A stretch of DNA of 64,000 nt from Candidatus Aalborgicola defluviihabitans. Its GTDB lineage: Bacteria; Pseudomonadota; Gammaproteobacteria; Burkholderiales; Burkholderiaceae_C. Of the stretch, positions 9,141 through 17,265 are shown piece after piece. The notes beneath the pieces were generated by a model, which saw nothing but the letters and a program-made list of their open reading frames with translations, searched no databases and had not been told where the DNA came from. Every line of letters begins with the position of its first letter. The stretch's first letter is position 1. The DNA lies in NCBI GenBank assembly GCA_016705575.1, contig JADIXX010000005.1, positions 1 to 64,000 on the forward strand, given 5' to 3'. The position numbers and the translations under genes were made by a program.

Positions 9141-10115
9141 TCAAATTCGGGCGGTAAACCAGGCGCGCGCCTCAATGCAGTCCTGTTGAATACCCTTTGT
9201 CAGGGCGTCCAGGCCGTCGTACTTCAGCTCATCATGTAGTTTGTGCAGGAGTTCCACACGGATGATTTTACCGTAGGCACCCTCTGGTCCTAGTTCGGCC
9301 GGCCAGTCCAGGCAATGGGTCTCCAGCAGAACCCGCCCGCCATTCACGTCATGCGGGTCCAGCGAAGGACGCACGCCCAGGTTGGCCACACCCTGGATCG
9401 GTTGGGCAGACAGACCGTGCACCAGCACCGCAAAAATGCCACTGGCAGCGGGCTTCCAGTGGGCAAAACGCAGGTTCAGGGTTTTAAAGCCCAGGGTGCG
9501 GCCCAGTTTGCGCCCATGCACCACATGGCCGGATATGCAATAAGGTCGCCCCAACAGGCGCGCCGCATCCTGCATGCGGCCCTGGCCCAGGGCCTCGCGG
9601 ACGGCGGAACTGGAGACGCGCAGGCCGTGCACTTCGTAGCTGTTCATGCGGGCTACGTCAAACCCCTGGGTGACGCCGGCGGCATCCAGAAAGGCGTAGT
9701 CTCCGGCTCTCTGGGCACCAAAGCGGAAATCGTCGCCCACCAGCACATAGCGGGCGCCCAGGCCGTGCACCAGCACGGTGTCAACAAAGGTCTGCGGAGA
9801 TTGTGATGCCAGGCGCTCGTCAAACGGCAGCACCACGGCCTGGCCCACACCGCAGTTGGCCAGGTCGTCGAGCTTGTCGCGCAGCGTGCCGACCCGCGCG
9901 GGTGCCAGGTCGGGTTTCTGGAATTTTTTTGCAAAGTAGTCCCGCGGATGGGGCTCAAAAGTTAGCACACAGCTGGGCACGCCCCGTTGTTGGGCCTCGC
10001 CGCGCAGCAGTGACAGCATGGCTTGGTGACCACGGTGCACGCCGTCGAAATTGCCAATCGTCAGGGCGCAGGCCGGGGCTATGCCCGGATGGTGGAAGCC
10101 GCGAAAAACCTTCAT
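9141..10115 (-). CDS. ribF: Bifunctional riboflavin kinase/FAD synthetase
   Basis: Converts riboflavin to FMN and then FAD, 324 aa, cytosolic. The N-terminal nucleotidyltransferase domain shows TIGNFDGVHRGHQAM, with GNFDG at 21-25 and HRGH at 27-30. The C-terminal riboflavin-kinase domain contains the family stretch beginning GRPYCISGHVVHG, then GVANLGVRPS. The ATG at 10115 is chosen because the family N-terminus starts there; the ribosome-binding site is weak. A degenerate 54-bp repeat copy lies just upstream. It is 130 bp from ileS, in the same direction. Confidence 0.95.
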   Translation of the reverse strand: MKVFRGFHHPGIAPACALTIGNFDGVHRGHQAMLSLLRGEAQQRGVPSCVLTFEPHPRDYFAKKFQKPDLAPARVGTLRDKLDDLANCGVGQAVVLPFDERLASQSPQTFVDTVLVHGLGARYVLVGDDFRFGAQRAGDYAFLDAAGVTQGFDVARMNSYEVHGLRVSSSAVREALGQGRMQDAARLLGRPYCISGHVVHGRKLGRTLGFKTLNLRFAHWKPAASGIFAVLVHGLSAQPIQGVANLGVRPSLDPHDVNGGRVLLETHCLDWPAELGPEGAYGKIIRVELLHKLHDELKYDGLDALTKGIQQDCIEARAWFTARI

Positions 10116-10121
10116 GAGTGT

Positions 10122-10160
10122 GTTATCTTTTTGATAGCAGGCTGCGCAAGGGAGGAAGGC
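10122..10160 (+). repeat. Degenerate copy of the 54-bp dispersed repeat upstream of ribF
   Basis: The first 17 bases (GTTATCTTTTTGATAGC) align to repeat positions 1-17, followed by GGCTGCGCA. About ten or more bases of the core then seem to be missing before AGGGAGGAAGGC. It is in the ribF 5' region, in opposite orientation to ribF. Copy status is less certain than for the full-length ones. Confidence 0.45.
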
Positions 10161-10261
10161 GCCCAGGGTCAATTGGACACGGAAAGAGGGTATATTGTGA
10201 CGCAGCAGCGTGGGCAGCTTTACCTTCCACGCTGCTACAGCCTGTTTTGCAGACTTGAAGT

Positions 10262-10319
10262 GTTGGGGACAGAGCTGGTTCGCTTCGCGTAACTGCGGTC
10301 TGTCCCGCAATGTTTCAGG
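10262..10319 (+). repeat. REP-like palindromic repeat before the HNH gene
   Basis: An inverted repeat: GGGACAGA (10266-10273) pairs with TCTGTCCC (10299-10306), followed by GCAATGTTTCAGG. The same outer sequences, with a shorter middle, occur at 25664-25704 between rpmB and rpmG. The right end overlaps the ribosome-binding site of the HNH gene. It resembles REP/RAYT-type palindromes, but no such transposase is in the window. Confidence 0.65.
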
Positions 10320-10329
10320 AGGGCGTGTT

Positions 10330-10887
10330 TTGAAAGTCTTGAAGCTGTCGGCCCAAGGGCTGCCGCAATCGTGGATCTCGCTGGAGCAGGCGGTGATTCA
10401 CTACGCGTCGGACGAGGTCCGCTGGGAATCCGGTGGCGAGGTAGCCGTGTTTCACGGGGGGCACAACGCGGTCACAGGATTGCAGTCCATCATCCGTGTC
10501 AACAGCATCATTGGCACCCGCGGTGTCCCCAAGATTAACCCTTTCAGACTGCGCCCCGGCCTGACCAACGGAAAACTGTTTGAACGGGACCGTTATGTGT
10601 GCGCCTACTGCGGCGACCGCTTTCATGAGCATGACCTCACGCGTGAGCACATCATCCCGTTTGCGCAAAAAGGCGTGGACACCTGGATGAATGTGGTGAC
10701 GGCGTGCAGGCCCTGCAACCACCGCAAAAGCCACCGCACACCGGAGCAGGCCAACATGCCCTTGATTTACACCCCCTACGTGCCCAGCCTGTGGGAAGAC
10801 TTTATTCTGCGCAACCGCCGAATTCTGGCGGACCAGATGGAGTTTTTGATTGCACACGTACCCAAGCCCTCACGCCTGCTGACCTAA
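10330..10887 (+). CDS. HNH endonuclease family protein
   Basis: A 185-aa protein with a C-terminal HNH nuclease domain of the zinc-ribbon type. CAYC (C91, C94), the REH core (R105-E106-H107), N121 and a second knuckle CRPC (C126, C129) are all present. The N-terminal 80 residues have no recognised motif. A TTG start at 10330 is chosen because a strong AGGAGGG (10317-10323) lies 6 bases before it; an in-frame extension further upstream crosses the palindromic repeat. Such stand-alone HNH proteins are common in Burkholderiales. The biological target is unknown, and no restriction partner is nearby. Confidence 0.85.
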   Translation: MKVLKLSAQGLPQSWISLEQAVIHYASDEVRWESGGEVAVFHGGHNAVTGLQSIIRVNSIIGTRGVPKINPFRLRPGLTNGKLFERDRYVCAYCGDRFHEHDLTREHIIPFAQKGVDTWMNVVTACRPCNHRKSHRTPEQANMPLIYTPYVPSLWEDFILRNRRILADQMEFLIAHVPKPSRLLT

Positions 10888-11098
10888 GTTCCAGGATGCG
10901 TTTTGATGGGGTAAGCCCTGTGTTTACATTTCATTACATTTCTTGGAGTCTTTTTGCCTTGATTCAACGCTTGCCGTCATTGCAGGTAGTGGACCATCGA
11001 GGTAAATCCACCACAATCGTAGGCAGGTAGACTACTTCCTTTTGCACCTTTTTCATGCGCTTCCCCGAGGCGTGATTCGAATCCTGACTGGCTCCACT

Positions 11099-13456
11099 GT
11101 GATAACCGCGCATTCCCATTCCAGCGGTCAATCTGCGACCCATGGGCATCCCAACCAGACTGTGGGGCTTGCCCGCACGCTGATCGCGCAAACGCTTGCC
11201 TACTTTGGCAAGAACGATGCGCGCCTGCTGGACATGGTGCGCGCCCACCTGATGGAGTTGATTGACGCCAAGCCGGGCCTGGGTGTGGGTCAGAACCTGC
11301 GCTCGGCACACGCCTTGTTGGGGCGTTATGGCACGCGATTCAACAGTGCCTTGCAAAAGTCTCTGGCCAACGAGATGGCCGACGAACTGTCCACCATCTT
11401 GCCGCAATTGGTGCGCCCTGTGAGTCCCTCGGTCGCCGACGAGGCCCTGCGTGGCCTGAGTCTGAGCCTGATTGACGTGGGCGAGGTGGAGCGTGTGCTG
11501 TTGTTGGACCGTATTGCCCAGCGCTTTGGTGCCCGTTATGAAGCTGTGCTGGAGCCCCTGAACCAGCGCCTGAGCGTGTTGTTCGGTCGGGAAAGCTGCT
11601 CGATTCACGACAACCCCTTCCAGCCTGTGGTGTTGCTACGCGCGTTTGTATCGGCTTGGGAACTGTGCGAACTGGACGCGCAAGCCACGCAGGACCTGGT
11701 GGAGTCGTTGGATCCTGCGTCCTGGCTGGATCTGGAGCCTCTTTACGCCGAACTGAACGCCACCCTGGTCAAGGCCGGTGTTCCGGCTGAGCGCGCACTG
11801 CGTATCAAGCCCAGTACCAGCAGCCACATGCCTCTGAGCGGTGCGCCGCAAGCCAGTGGCAGCCAGGCGCCTTCCACGGCGTCGCAGCCCGCAGCATTGG
11901 ACGCAGGCAGTGCCGCCCCAAGTGGGCGTTCGGGTTTTGCGCCCATGGGCGAGGCCGCGCGCTCGGCTTGGAGCGCCCTGGCACCTGTGGGCCGCACCGT
12001 GGCTGCCCAGGCCCGCCAGTTTCTGCAGCGCCTGGGCCTGAGCACGGATCGCCGGGTATCGTTGGGTGCAGATGCCGATGCGGATTCGGGCGACAGTGAA
12101 ATCCACACCCGCCCCGTGTTTGAGGCCGCCAGCCCGGCGCTCATGGGCTACCTGGGCAATTTGCAGGCTGGTGCCAGCGCGCAGGCATCGCCCCAGTGGG
12201 TCGAAGGCCAGGACTTGGGCGAACACAACGTGCTGCGCCAGATGCGCGAGCGTGACGAGATCCGCCATGCCCCCGAGCTGGACCGTGGCACGGTGGACGC
12301 GCTGGCCGAAGTATTTGACTTTGTGTTCGCCGATCAGGCCATTCCGATGCAGATGAAAGTCATCATCGGCCGGTTGCAAATTCCGGTGCTCAAGGCGGCC
12401 ATGATCGACCGCGACTTTTTCCTCTCTGACCAACACCCGGCGCGCCGCCTGGTGGACACGCTGGCTGGTGCTTCGGTGGCATGGGCGCCTGAGAAGGGCG
12501 AGAACGATCCGCTTTACCAGCGCATTGAGCACACGGTGCAGCGCGTGCTGACCGAGTTTGAAGACGACCTCTCGCTGTTTGTCAATCTGCTGCGCGAGTT
12601 CACCGAGTTTTTGTTCGAAACCGAACAGCAAGCCCAGTCCCGTGTGGAGCCCGTGGCCCAGGAAGAGCACAAGGGCGAAACCTGGGAGCACGCGCTGTCG
12701 CTGGCGGACGAGCTGATCCACGAGCGCATGGAGGCGCTGTCACAGGAGCAGCCGCTGGCAGTTTTTCTGCTGCCGTTTTTGACCGACCAGTGGCGCGAGG
12801 TATTGGCCCGTGCCTGGATGGATGAAGCCCATCGGGCAGAAAGCCATCCCCAGGCCGTGACCACCATGGAGCGCTTGATCTGGTCGGTGCAGCCCAAGAC
12901 CACATCGGAGGAGCGCCGGGAGCTGGTGGCCATCCTGCCGGACATGGTGCGCCAGCTCAACGTGGGGCTTGACAGCATCGATTGGAACGGCAGGCCGCGC
13001 GCCCTCTTTACCCGCCGGCTCATTTCCACGCACACCATGGCTATCCGGTTGACCCAGGGCGGATCCCAATCGGTGCCTCTGGATACCGGTTCAGCGGCGC
13101 TGGAAGAGCGTGATGGCAAGGTCGCCTTGCAGCAGCTCGACGAGCGCCGGGCCGCCCGTCAGTTTTCCGCCATTGACACTTTCGATGCCCAGGCGCAGGC
13201 GTTTGAGCGCGGTATGTGGTTTGAGGCCACCCTGGAGGTCGGTGCGCAGGTGCGCTGCCGCCTGAGCTGGGTCAGCCCCATGCGTACGCGGCTCTTGTTT
13301 ACCAACCGGGACGGCTTTGATGCGTTTGTGCGCTCCGAGCGCGAGGTGGCCGCCATGCTGCGCCTTGGGCGCATGCGCGTGCTCGATTCCGACGCCATTG
13401 TGGGTCGCGCCCTCGACAAGATCATGGTGGACAACGACCTGCAACTGACTGCTTAG
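11099..13456 (+). CDS. DUF1631 family protein
   Basis: A large (about 785 aa) cytosolic protein of the proteobacterial DUF1631 family, function unknown. The first half has helical segments (LLDMVRAHLMELID, ALQKSLANEMADELS). A low-complexity Ala/Ser/Pro linker lies at about residues 240-290. The second half carries PMQMKVIIGRLQIPVLKAAM and, near the end, a PilZ-like stretch (GMWFEATLEVG, CRLSWVSPMRTRLLFTNRDG). The start is uncertain: GTG at 11099 gives a family-like N-terminus without a ribosome-binding site, and GTG 11072 and TTG 11042 are in frame. It converges with pfp. The PilZ-like tail suggests, but does not prove, c-di-GMP responsiveness. Confidence 0.75.
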   Translation: MITAHSHSSGQSATHGHPNQTVGLARTLIAQTLAYFGKNDARLLDMVRAHLMELIDAKPGLGVGQNLRSAHALLGRYGTRFNSALQKSLANEMADELSTILPQLVRPVSPSVADEALRGLSLSLIDVGEVERVLLLDRIAQRFGARYEAVLEPLNQRLSVLFGRESCSIHDNPFQPVVLLRAFVSAWELCELDAQATQDLVESLDPASWLDLEPLYAELNATLVKAGVPAERALRIKPSTSSHMPLSGAPQASGSQAPSTASQPAALDAGSAAPSGRSGFAPMGEAARSAWSALAPVGRTVAAQARQFLQRLGLSTDRRVSLGADADADSGDSEIHTRPVFEAASPALMGYLGNLQAGASAQASPQWVEGQDLGEHNVLRQMRERDEIRHAPELDRGTVDALAEVFDFVFADQAIPMQMKVIIGRLQIPVLKAAMIDRDFFLSDQHPARRLVDTLAGASVAWAPEKGENDPLYQRIEHTVQRVLTEFEDDLSLFVNLLREFTEFLFETEQQAQSRVEPVAQEEHKGETWEHALSLADELIHERMEALSQEQPLAVFLLPFLTDQWREVLARAWMDEAHRAESHPQAVTTMERLIWSVQPKTTSEERRELVAILPDMVRQLNVGLDSIDWNGRPRALFTRRLISTHTMAIRLTQGGSQSVPLDTGSAALEERDGKVALQQLDERRAARQFSAIDTFDAQAQAFERGMWFEATLEVGAQVRCRLSWVSPMRTRLLFTNRDGFDAFVRSEREVAAMLRLGRMRVLDSDAIVGRALDKIMVDNDLQLTA

Positions 13457-13468
13457 CAATCTCAGGTT

Positions 13469-13522
13469 ACTATTAATTTAATAGCAAGCTACGTAGATTT
13501 TACGAGGGCTAGAGTCAGATTT
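13469..13522 (+). repeat. 54-bp dispersed repeat between convergent genes
   Basis: A full-length copy starting ACTATTAATTTAATAGC and ending ACGAGGGCTAGAGTCAGATTT in part; it aligns gap-free to the copy at 56336. It lies in the 78-bp gap between the DUF1631 gene and pfp, ending 13 bp before the pfp stop. Confidence 0.8.
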
Positions 13523-13534
13523 GTTCAACAATGG

Positions 13535-14752
13535 TTATTCCGGACGCAGCACCTTGGTCACCGGGTTGGTGCGCAGGCGAAAGGCGTCGGGCATGCCCGA
13601 GCCCAGCAGGGGGCGCAGGTATAGGCGAAAGGCGTCGGTTACGTCTGTGCCGCTAGGGGTGATGAAGGCGTCTTCCATCACCCGAGTTTTGCCGGCTACC
13701 GCGTCTAGCGGCAGCAGTTCGTAGTCCACCGAGTAAAAACCCGTGCGCTTGATGGCCACCGAGCCATCGCGCTGGCCCCACATCGCAAATTGCACGGCTT
13801 TTTCGCCCACTTCACGCGCCTCGCGCTGGTCCACATCGGAGACGCAACCAATGAACGAACGTTGGATGTAGCCGAGCGTGTCACCGCGCACCCGCTTGAT
13901 GCCCAGCTTGCTCTTGATCTCCTCACACAGCAAGTCGGCCAGTGCGCCGCTGCCACTGAGTTGCAAGTTGCCGTGTGCGTCTTGCTCCAGGTCTTTGGCC
14001 AGTTGGGCGGCAATGGGCGTACCCGAGGCGTCGTGGATGCCTTCGGACACGGCGATGACGCAGCGCCCCAGGCGGGCATAGGTGGCCTTCACGTCGGCCA
14101 GGAACTGCGCCAGATCGAAGGTGCGCTCGGGTACGTAGATCAGGTGCGGGCCGTCGTCGGGAAACTTCTTGCCCAGCGCCGAGGCGGCAGTGAGAAATCC
14201 GGCGTGACGCCCCATGACCACCGCTAGGTACACGCCGGGCAGGGCGGCATTGTCCAGATTAACGCCGGCAAATGCCTGCGCTACATACCGTGCGGCTGAT
14301 GGAAAGCCCGGCGTGTGGTCGTTGCCCACCAGATCGTTGTCGATGGTCTTGGGAATGTGGATGCAGCACAGTGGGTAGTTGGCCTTTTTTGCCTCGGCGC
14401 TGACAATGCGAACGGTGTCGCTGGAGTCATTGCCGCCGATGTAGAAGAAGTGCTCGATCTCATGCGCCTGCAGCACCTTGAAGATCTCAAGGCAGTATGC
14501 TGCATCGGGTTTGTCCCGGGTGGAGCCCAGTGCGCTGGACGGCGTACGGGCCACCAGTTCCAGGTTGTGGCTGGTCTCCTGGGTGAGGTGCACAAAGTCT
14601 TCATTGACGATACCGCGCACGCCGTGGCGGGCGCCGTACACATGCTCAATGCCCTTAAATCGCCGCGCCTCCAGCGCCACACCCACCAGGGATTGGTTGA
14701 TGACGGCGGTGGGGCCGCCGCCCTGGGCTACCAAAATTTTGCCGGATGCCAT
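13535..14752 (-). CDS. pfp: 6-phosphofructokinase, pyrophosphate-dependent type
   Basis: Phosphorylates fructose 6-phosphate reversibly, probably with PPi, 405 aa. The N-terminal phosphate-binding GGGPTAVINQS is present. The specificity loop reads IGGNDSSDT, with an aspartate where ATP enzymes carry glycine, hence the PPi call. PKTIDNDL and MGRHAGFL are the catalytic and substrate motifs. The ATG at 14752 starts MASGKILVAQ, and an in-frame upstream extension to 14842 is not family-like. PPi specificity is inferred from the motif. Confidence 0.9.
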   Translation of the reverse strand: MASGKILVAQGGGPTAVINQSLVGVALEARRFKGIEHVYGARHGVRGIVNEDFVHLTQETSHNLELVARTPSSALGSTRDKPDAAYCLEIFKVLQAHEIEHFFYIGGNDSSDTVRIVSAEAKKANYPLCCIHIPKTIDNDLVGNDHTPGFPSAARYVAQAFAGVNLDNAALPGVYLAVVMGRHAGFLTAASALGKKFPDDGPHLIYVPERTFDLAQFLADVKATYARLGRCVIAVSEGIHDASGTPIAAQLAKDLEQDAHGNLQLSGSGALADLLCEEIKSKLGIKRVRGDTLGYIQRSFIGCVSDVDQREAREVGEKAVQFAMWGQRDGSVAIKRTGFYSVDYELLPLDAVAGKTRVMEDAFITPSGTDVTDAFRLYLRPLLGSGMPDAFRLRTNPVTKVLRPE

Positions 14753-14792
14753 GGTGCCTGCTTTCTGTTGAGAGTGGCCGATACGCGAAGAT

Positions 14793-15044
14793 TTATCGTA
14801 GCAAGGTTTCTGCGATGTCCGCAAAACCCATCTGCTGGGCAATTTGCAGTGCCGTCAACCCCTCGTGGTTGCGCAATCCGGTATCGGCGCCCAAGTCCAA
14901 CAGTTTGCGTACGGTGGTGGCATGCCGGTAGCGCACGGCGAGCATCAGCGCGGTGTTGCCGTTGTCGTCTCGGGCGTTAATAGGTGCGCCTTGTGCCAGC
15001 AGTTCCTGCAGGGCTGTTGTGTTCCCGGTACGCGCGGCATCCAA
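14793..15044 (-). CDS. Ankyrin-repeat ORF, probably the detached C-terminus of the upstream gene
   Basis: An 83-aa reading frame with two to three ankyrin repeats: DDNGNTALMLAVRYRHATT and NHEGLTALQIAQQMGFADI show the TALxxA core. The only possible initiator is TTG at 15044 without a ribosome-binding site. The frame stays open upstream, reading KDVAPTAIPL into the first ankyrin helix, and overlaps the end of the preceding gene in another frame. One added base near 15070 would join the two proteins. It is therefore best read as the 3' part of a single gene broken by a frameshift or by a sequence error; independent translation is possible but poorly supported. Confidence 0.55.
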   Translation of the reverse strand: MDAARTGNTTALQELLAQGAPINARDDNGNTALMLAVRYRHATTVRKLLDLGADTGLRNHEGLTALQIAQQMGFADIAETLLR

Positions 15045-15064
15045 AAGCGGTATTGCGGTGGGGG

Positions 15065-15676
15065 CTACATCCTTTGCGCAGGTGCTGGCGCAGGTGCTGG
15101 CGCAGGTGCTGGCGCAGGCGCTGAATATGCAGGCGGTGCCGCCATCACAGGGGGTGTGGCAGGTGTCAACGCGGTGGACCGATTCGATTGGGCCATGCGC
15201 CCCGAAGATTCGGCTCTGACTTCTCGCTTGGCGTCCACCCGGGCGCTGGCGTCAGCGAATTGCTCTGTTGCCTTGCTGGCGCCCGTTTGCGTCGCGACCT
15301 TCGGGGGTGGGACTACCGGGTTGGCCGACTTTTCCTGGTGGGTGGCAACTGCCGTAGCTGGGTTGGTGGGGCTAGGGGCAGCAGCGCCCATGGCAATTTC
15401 GCGGTCTTGCTGCGTGCTGCGGTCGATTTGCAAATACATCAAACCTGCCAGGCCCACTACGGCCAGGCTGGCGACCAGCGATAACGTCCATTGCGGTTGG
15501 TTGGCAGCAGGCCTGGCAGCAGCGCCATTCTTTGCTGGCAGCATGGCCGCAGTTTGATCGTGCAACAGCTGGGCATGCGCACACGCAGCGTTGCGCACCC
15601 GCTCGGATGGGCGGCGCGGGTCTTGCGCCACGGCGTCTGCGTAGCGCTCCAGTAGCTCATCACGCGGCTGGTTCAT
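15065..15676 (-). CDS. Single-pass membrane protein encoded after the ECF sigma factor (possible anti-sigma, maybe truncated)
   Basis: A 203-aa protein with a cytosolic N-terminus (MNQPRDELLERYADAVAQ), one membrane helix (LSLVASLAVVGLAGLMYLQI, about residues 65-84) and a long periplasmic Pro/Ala-rich tail ending in a tandem APAP run. Position and topology fit an anti-sigma factor, but there is no zinc-binding HxxxCxxC motif. Its ATG overlaps the sigma TGA by 4 bp. The tail is encoded by four 12-bp repeats and ends APAQRM, just before the ankyrin frame opens in another phase. It may therefore be the front part of a membrane-anchored ankyrin protein. Confidence 0.65.
   Translation of the reverse strand: MNQPRDELLERYADAVAQDPRRPSERVRNAACAHAQLLHDQTAAMLPAKNGAAARPAANQPQWTLSLVASLAVVGLAGLMYLQIDRSTQQDREIAMGAAAPSPTNPATAVATHQEKSANPVVPPPKVATQTGASKATEQFADASARVDAKREVRAESSGRMAQSNRSTALTPATPPVMAAPPAYSAPAPAPAPAPAPAPAQRM
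15076..15123. repeat. Four tandem 12-bp repeats (VNTR) at the end of the membrane-protein gene
   Basis: GCGCAGGTGCTG occurs three times in a row at 15076, 15088 and 15100, followed by GCGCAGGCGCTG at 15112. It encodes alternating Ala/Pro on the minus strand. The unit length is a multiple of three, so copy-number change alone keeps the frame. The frame break lies next to the array. Confidence 0.9.
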
Positions 15677-16275
15677 GCGTACTCCTGCAGTAGTTCGCGC
15701 AAGCGGCTGCGTGCGTAGCGCAGGCGGCTCTTGGCGGTCTCAAAACTCACGCCGGTGGTGTTGGCAATATCCTGTACATCCATGCCCGCTTCGGCCTGTA
15801 GCATAAAGGCCTCGCGCTGAACGAAGGGCAACTGCTCGATAGCGTCGAGCAAGGCCTGGGCTTGTTCTTTGGATTCCAGGCGTTTGAGCGGGCCAAAGCC
15901 TGAGTTGGCGGCCAGGGTCTGCACCAGCGCCACGCTGTCGGATTCGTCATCGGCGTCTCCCTCCAGGCTCATATGGTGTTTGGCCGTGCGCAAGTAGTCG
16001 ACCAGACGGTTGTGGGCCAGTGTGAACAACCAGGTTTTGAACTTGGCGGTGGGCTGGTAGTGGGGCGCCTGGCGGGCTAGCGCAAACCAAACGTCTTGCA
16101 ACAGGTCGTCGGCCACTGCCTGAATCCGCACGCTTCTGAATACATAGCGCCACACGCCCATTTCATGACGGTCGTACAAGAGGTTGAAGGCTTTCAGGTT
16201 TCCGCCGGCATAGCGCAGCATCAGCGACTCATCGGTCTCGGGCGTGGAATCGGTAACGCTGGCCATGGCCAGCAT
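15673..16275 (-). CDS. ECF-type RNA polymerase sigma factor
   Basis: A 200-aa sigma-70 family factor of the extracytoplasmic-function type. Region 2 spans about residues 25-95 (FNLLYDRHEMGVWRYVFR, ADDLLQDVWFALAR, FKTWLFTLAHNRLVDYLR). Region 4 spans about 135-190 (LPFVQREAFMLQAEAGMDVQ, ANTTGVSFETAKSRLRYAR). The ATG at 16275 is preceded by GGAGG; in-frame sequence above it is not sigma-like. It sits second in a four-frame operon: secreted protein, sigma, membrane protein, ankyrin. It probably controls its own operon, but no promoter motif was identified. Confidence 0.92.
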   Translation of the reverse strand: MLAMASVTDSTPETDESLMLRYAGGNLKAFNLLYDRHEMGVWRYVFRSVRIQAVADDLLQDVWFALARQAPHYQPTAKFKTWLFTLAHNRLVDYLRTAKHHMSLEGDADDESDSVALVQTLAANSGFGPLKRLESKEQAQALLDAIEQLPFVQREAFMLQAEAGMDVQDIANTTGVSFETAKSRLRYARSRLRELLQEYA

Positions 16276-16294
16276 TATGGAGTGCCTCCCAATG

Positions 16295-17137
16295 TCAATA
16301 GCGGCGTGCCGGGGGATCGGGCACGTAAGACAGGCGGTCCGAATTGGGAAAGGGGTTGGGCGGGCGGTTGGAGCGCTCGTAGATGATGCCAGCGGCGACC
16401 AGGTTTTCACGGCTGTCGTAGCGGATCGTGATGATCTCGTTGGGTTGCGTCTGCAAGCGCTCAAAGCTGGTGTGCGACACAACCGAATCTTCACGTTGGC
16501 CGTGGCCGGTGCCTAGCTTGGGTGAAGGCATGACGATGCGGCCTGCGGACTGATTTGTTGTGGTTGATTCGGCTGCTGCTGCCGGCGGTGGTGATGCAGC
16601 CGCAGTGTCCGCGCGCGATTCTTTGGCGTTCGAATCCCGCTCCTGCCGGTAGGAAGGATAGGGTGTTGGCAGTGCCACGGGTTCGGGTAAGCGCTCCCTG
16701 AACACGGCTACACCGATCACGCCCACTTGGTTGGGGCGGCCGGTGCGCTCGGCATAGGAGTCGCTGGCCGGCGCAAACTCAAACGCAGCGACTTCGGAAC
16801 TGCTTTTGCGCCAGCCAGTGATTTGGTAGTTGTAATGCGCGTCAAACACATAGCCGGTTTGGCCCCAGGCTGCCGTGGCACCACTGACAACATTGATGCC
16901 GTCCACCGAGGTGACCGCCATCACACGTTCGCCCAGTTTGTTGCGGATGGCGATGGCATAGCGCGCGCCCGGCGCGCCAGCTACCCAATATTCCCCCTTG
17001 TTGGTGTACACCGGCAACGTGACACCAGAATTGCGGTCTATGACCGTGACATCGGCCAAGCGGCCCACTGCCTGTGCTTGCAGGCTGCTGCAGACAAGGA
17101 CCGTGGCCAAACCCAGGCGGTTCAGATTCATTTGCAT
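16295..17137 (-). CDS. Secreted protein of unknown function, first gene of the ECF operon
   Basis: A 280-aa exported protein. The signal peptide begins MQMNLNRLGLATVLVCSSLQ with cleavage probably after QAQA. A beta-rich domain follows (VTVIDRNSGVTLPVYTNKGEYW, GARYAIAIRNKLGERV), then a Pro/Ala/Ser-rich linker and a C-terminal stretch ending RLSYVPDPPARRY. The first domain resembles periplasmic domains that sense or bind at the envelope, but no family is recognised. The ATG is preceded by GGAGT. The gene ends 19 bp before the sigma factor, so it is very likely co-transcribed and may be the envelope sensor or a target of the system (inference). Confidence 0.65.
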   Translation of the reverse strand: MQMNLNRLGLATVLVCSSLQAQAVGRLADVTVIDRNSGVTLPVYTNKGEYWVAGAPGARYAIAIRNKLGERVMAVTSVDGINVVSGATAAWGQTGYVFDAHYNYQITGWRKSSSEVAAFEFAPASDSYAERTGRPNQVGVIGVAVFRERLPEPVALPTPYPSYRQERDSNAKESRADTAAASPPPAAAAESTTTNQSAGRIVMPSPKLGTGHGQREDSVVSHTSFERLQTQPNEIITIRYDSRENLVAAGIIYERSNRPPNPFPNSDRLSYVPDPPARRY

Positions 17138-17265
17138 GTTGACTCCAAAAAAATGGTTGAAGAGTGAACTGAAACGAACCAGACGACGCAATGGGGTTAA
17201 AGAATTAAAAATATTTTTGAACAGAGACCCAAGGATGCCCACCAACCGGCGGGCGAAACCAAGGG

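Noticed and set aside
10330..10887. HNH gene as part of a restriction or anti-phage system
   Set aside because: No methyltransferase, helicase or other defence gene is adjacent; neighbours are ribF and DUF1631.
10985..11100. A tRNA-like stretch (GATTCGAATCC followed by GGCTCCA) before the DUF1631 gene
   Set aside because: GATTCGAATC is simply palindromic; the flanks do not form a T stem, and no acceptor, D or anticodon arm can be folded.
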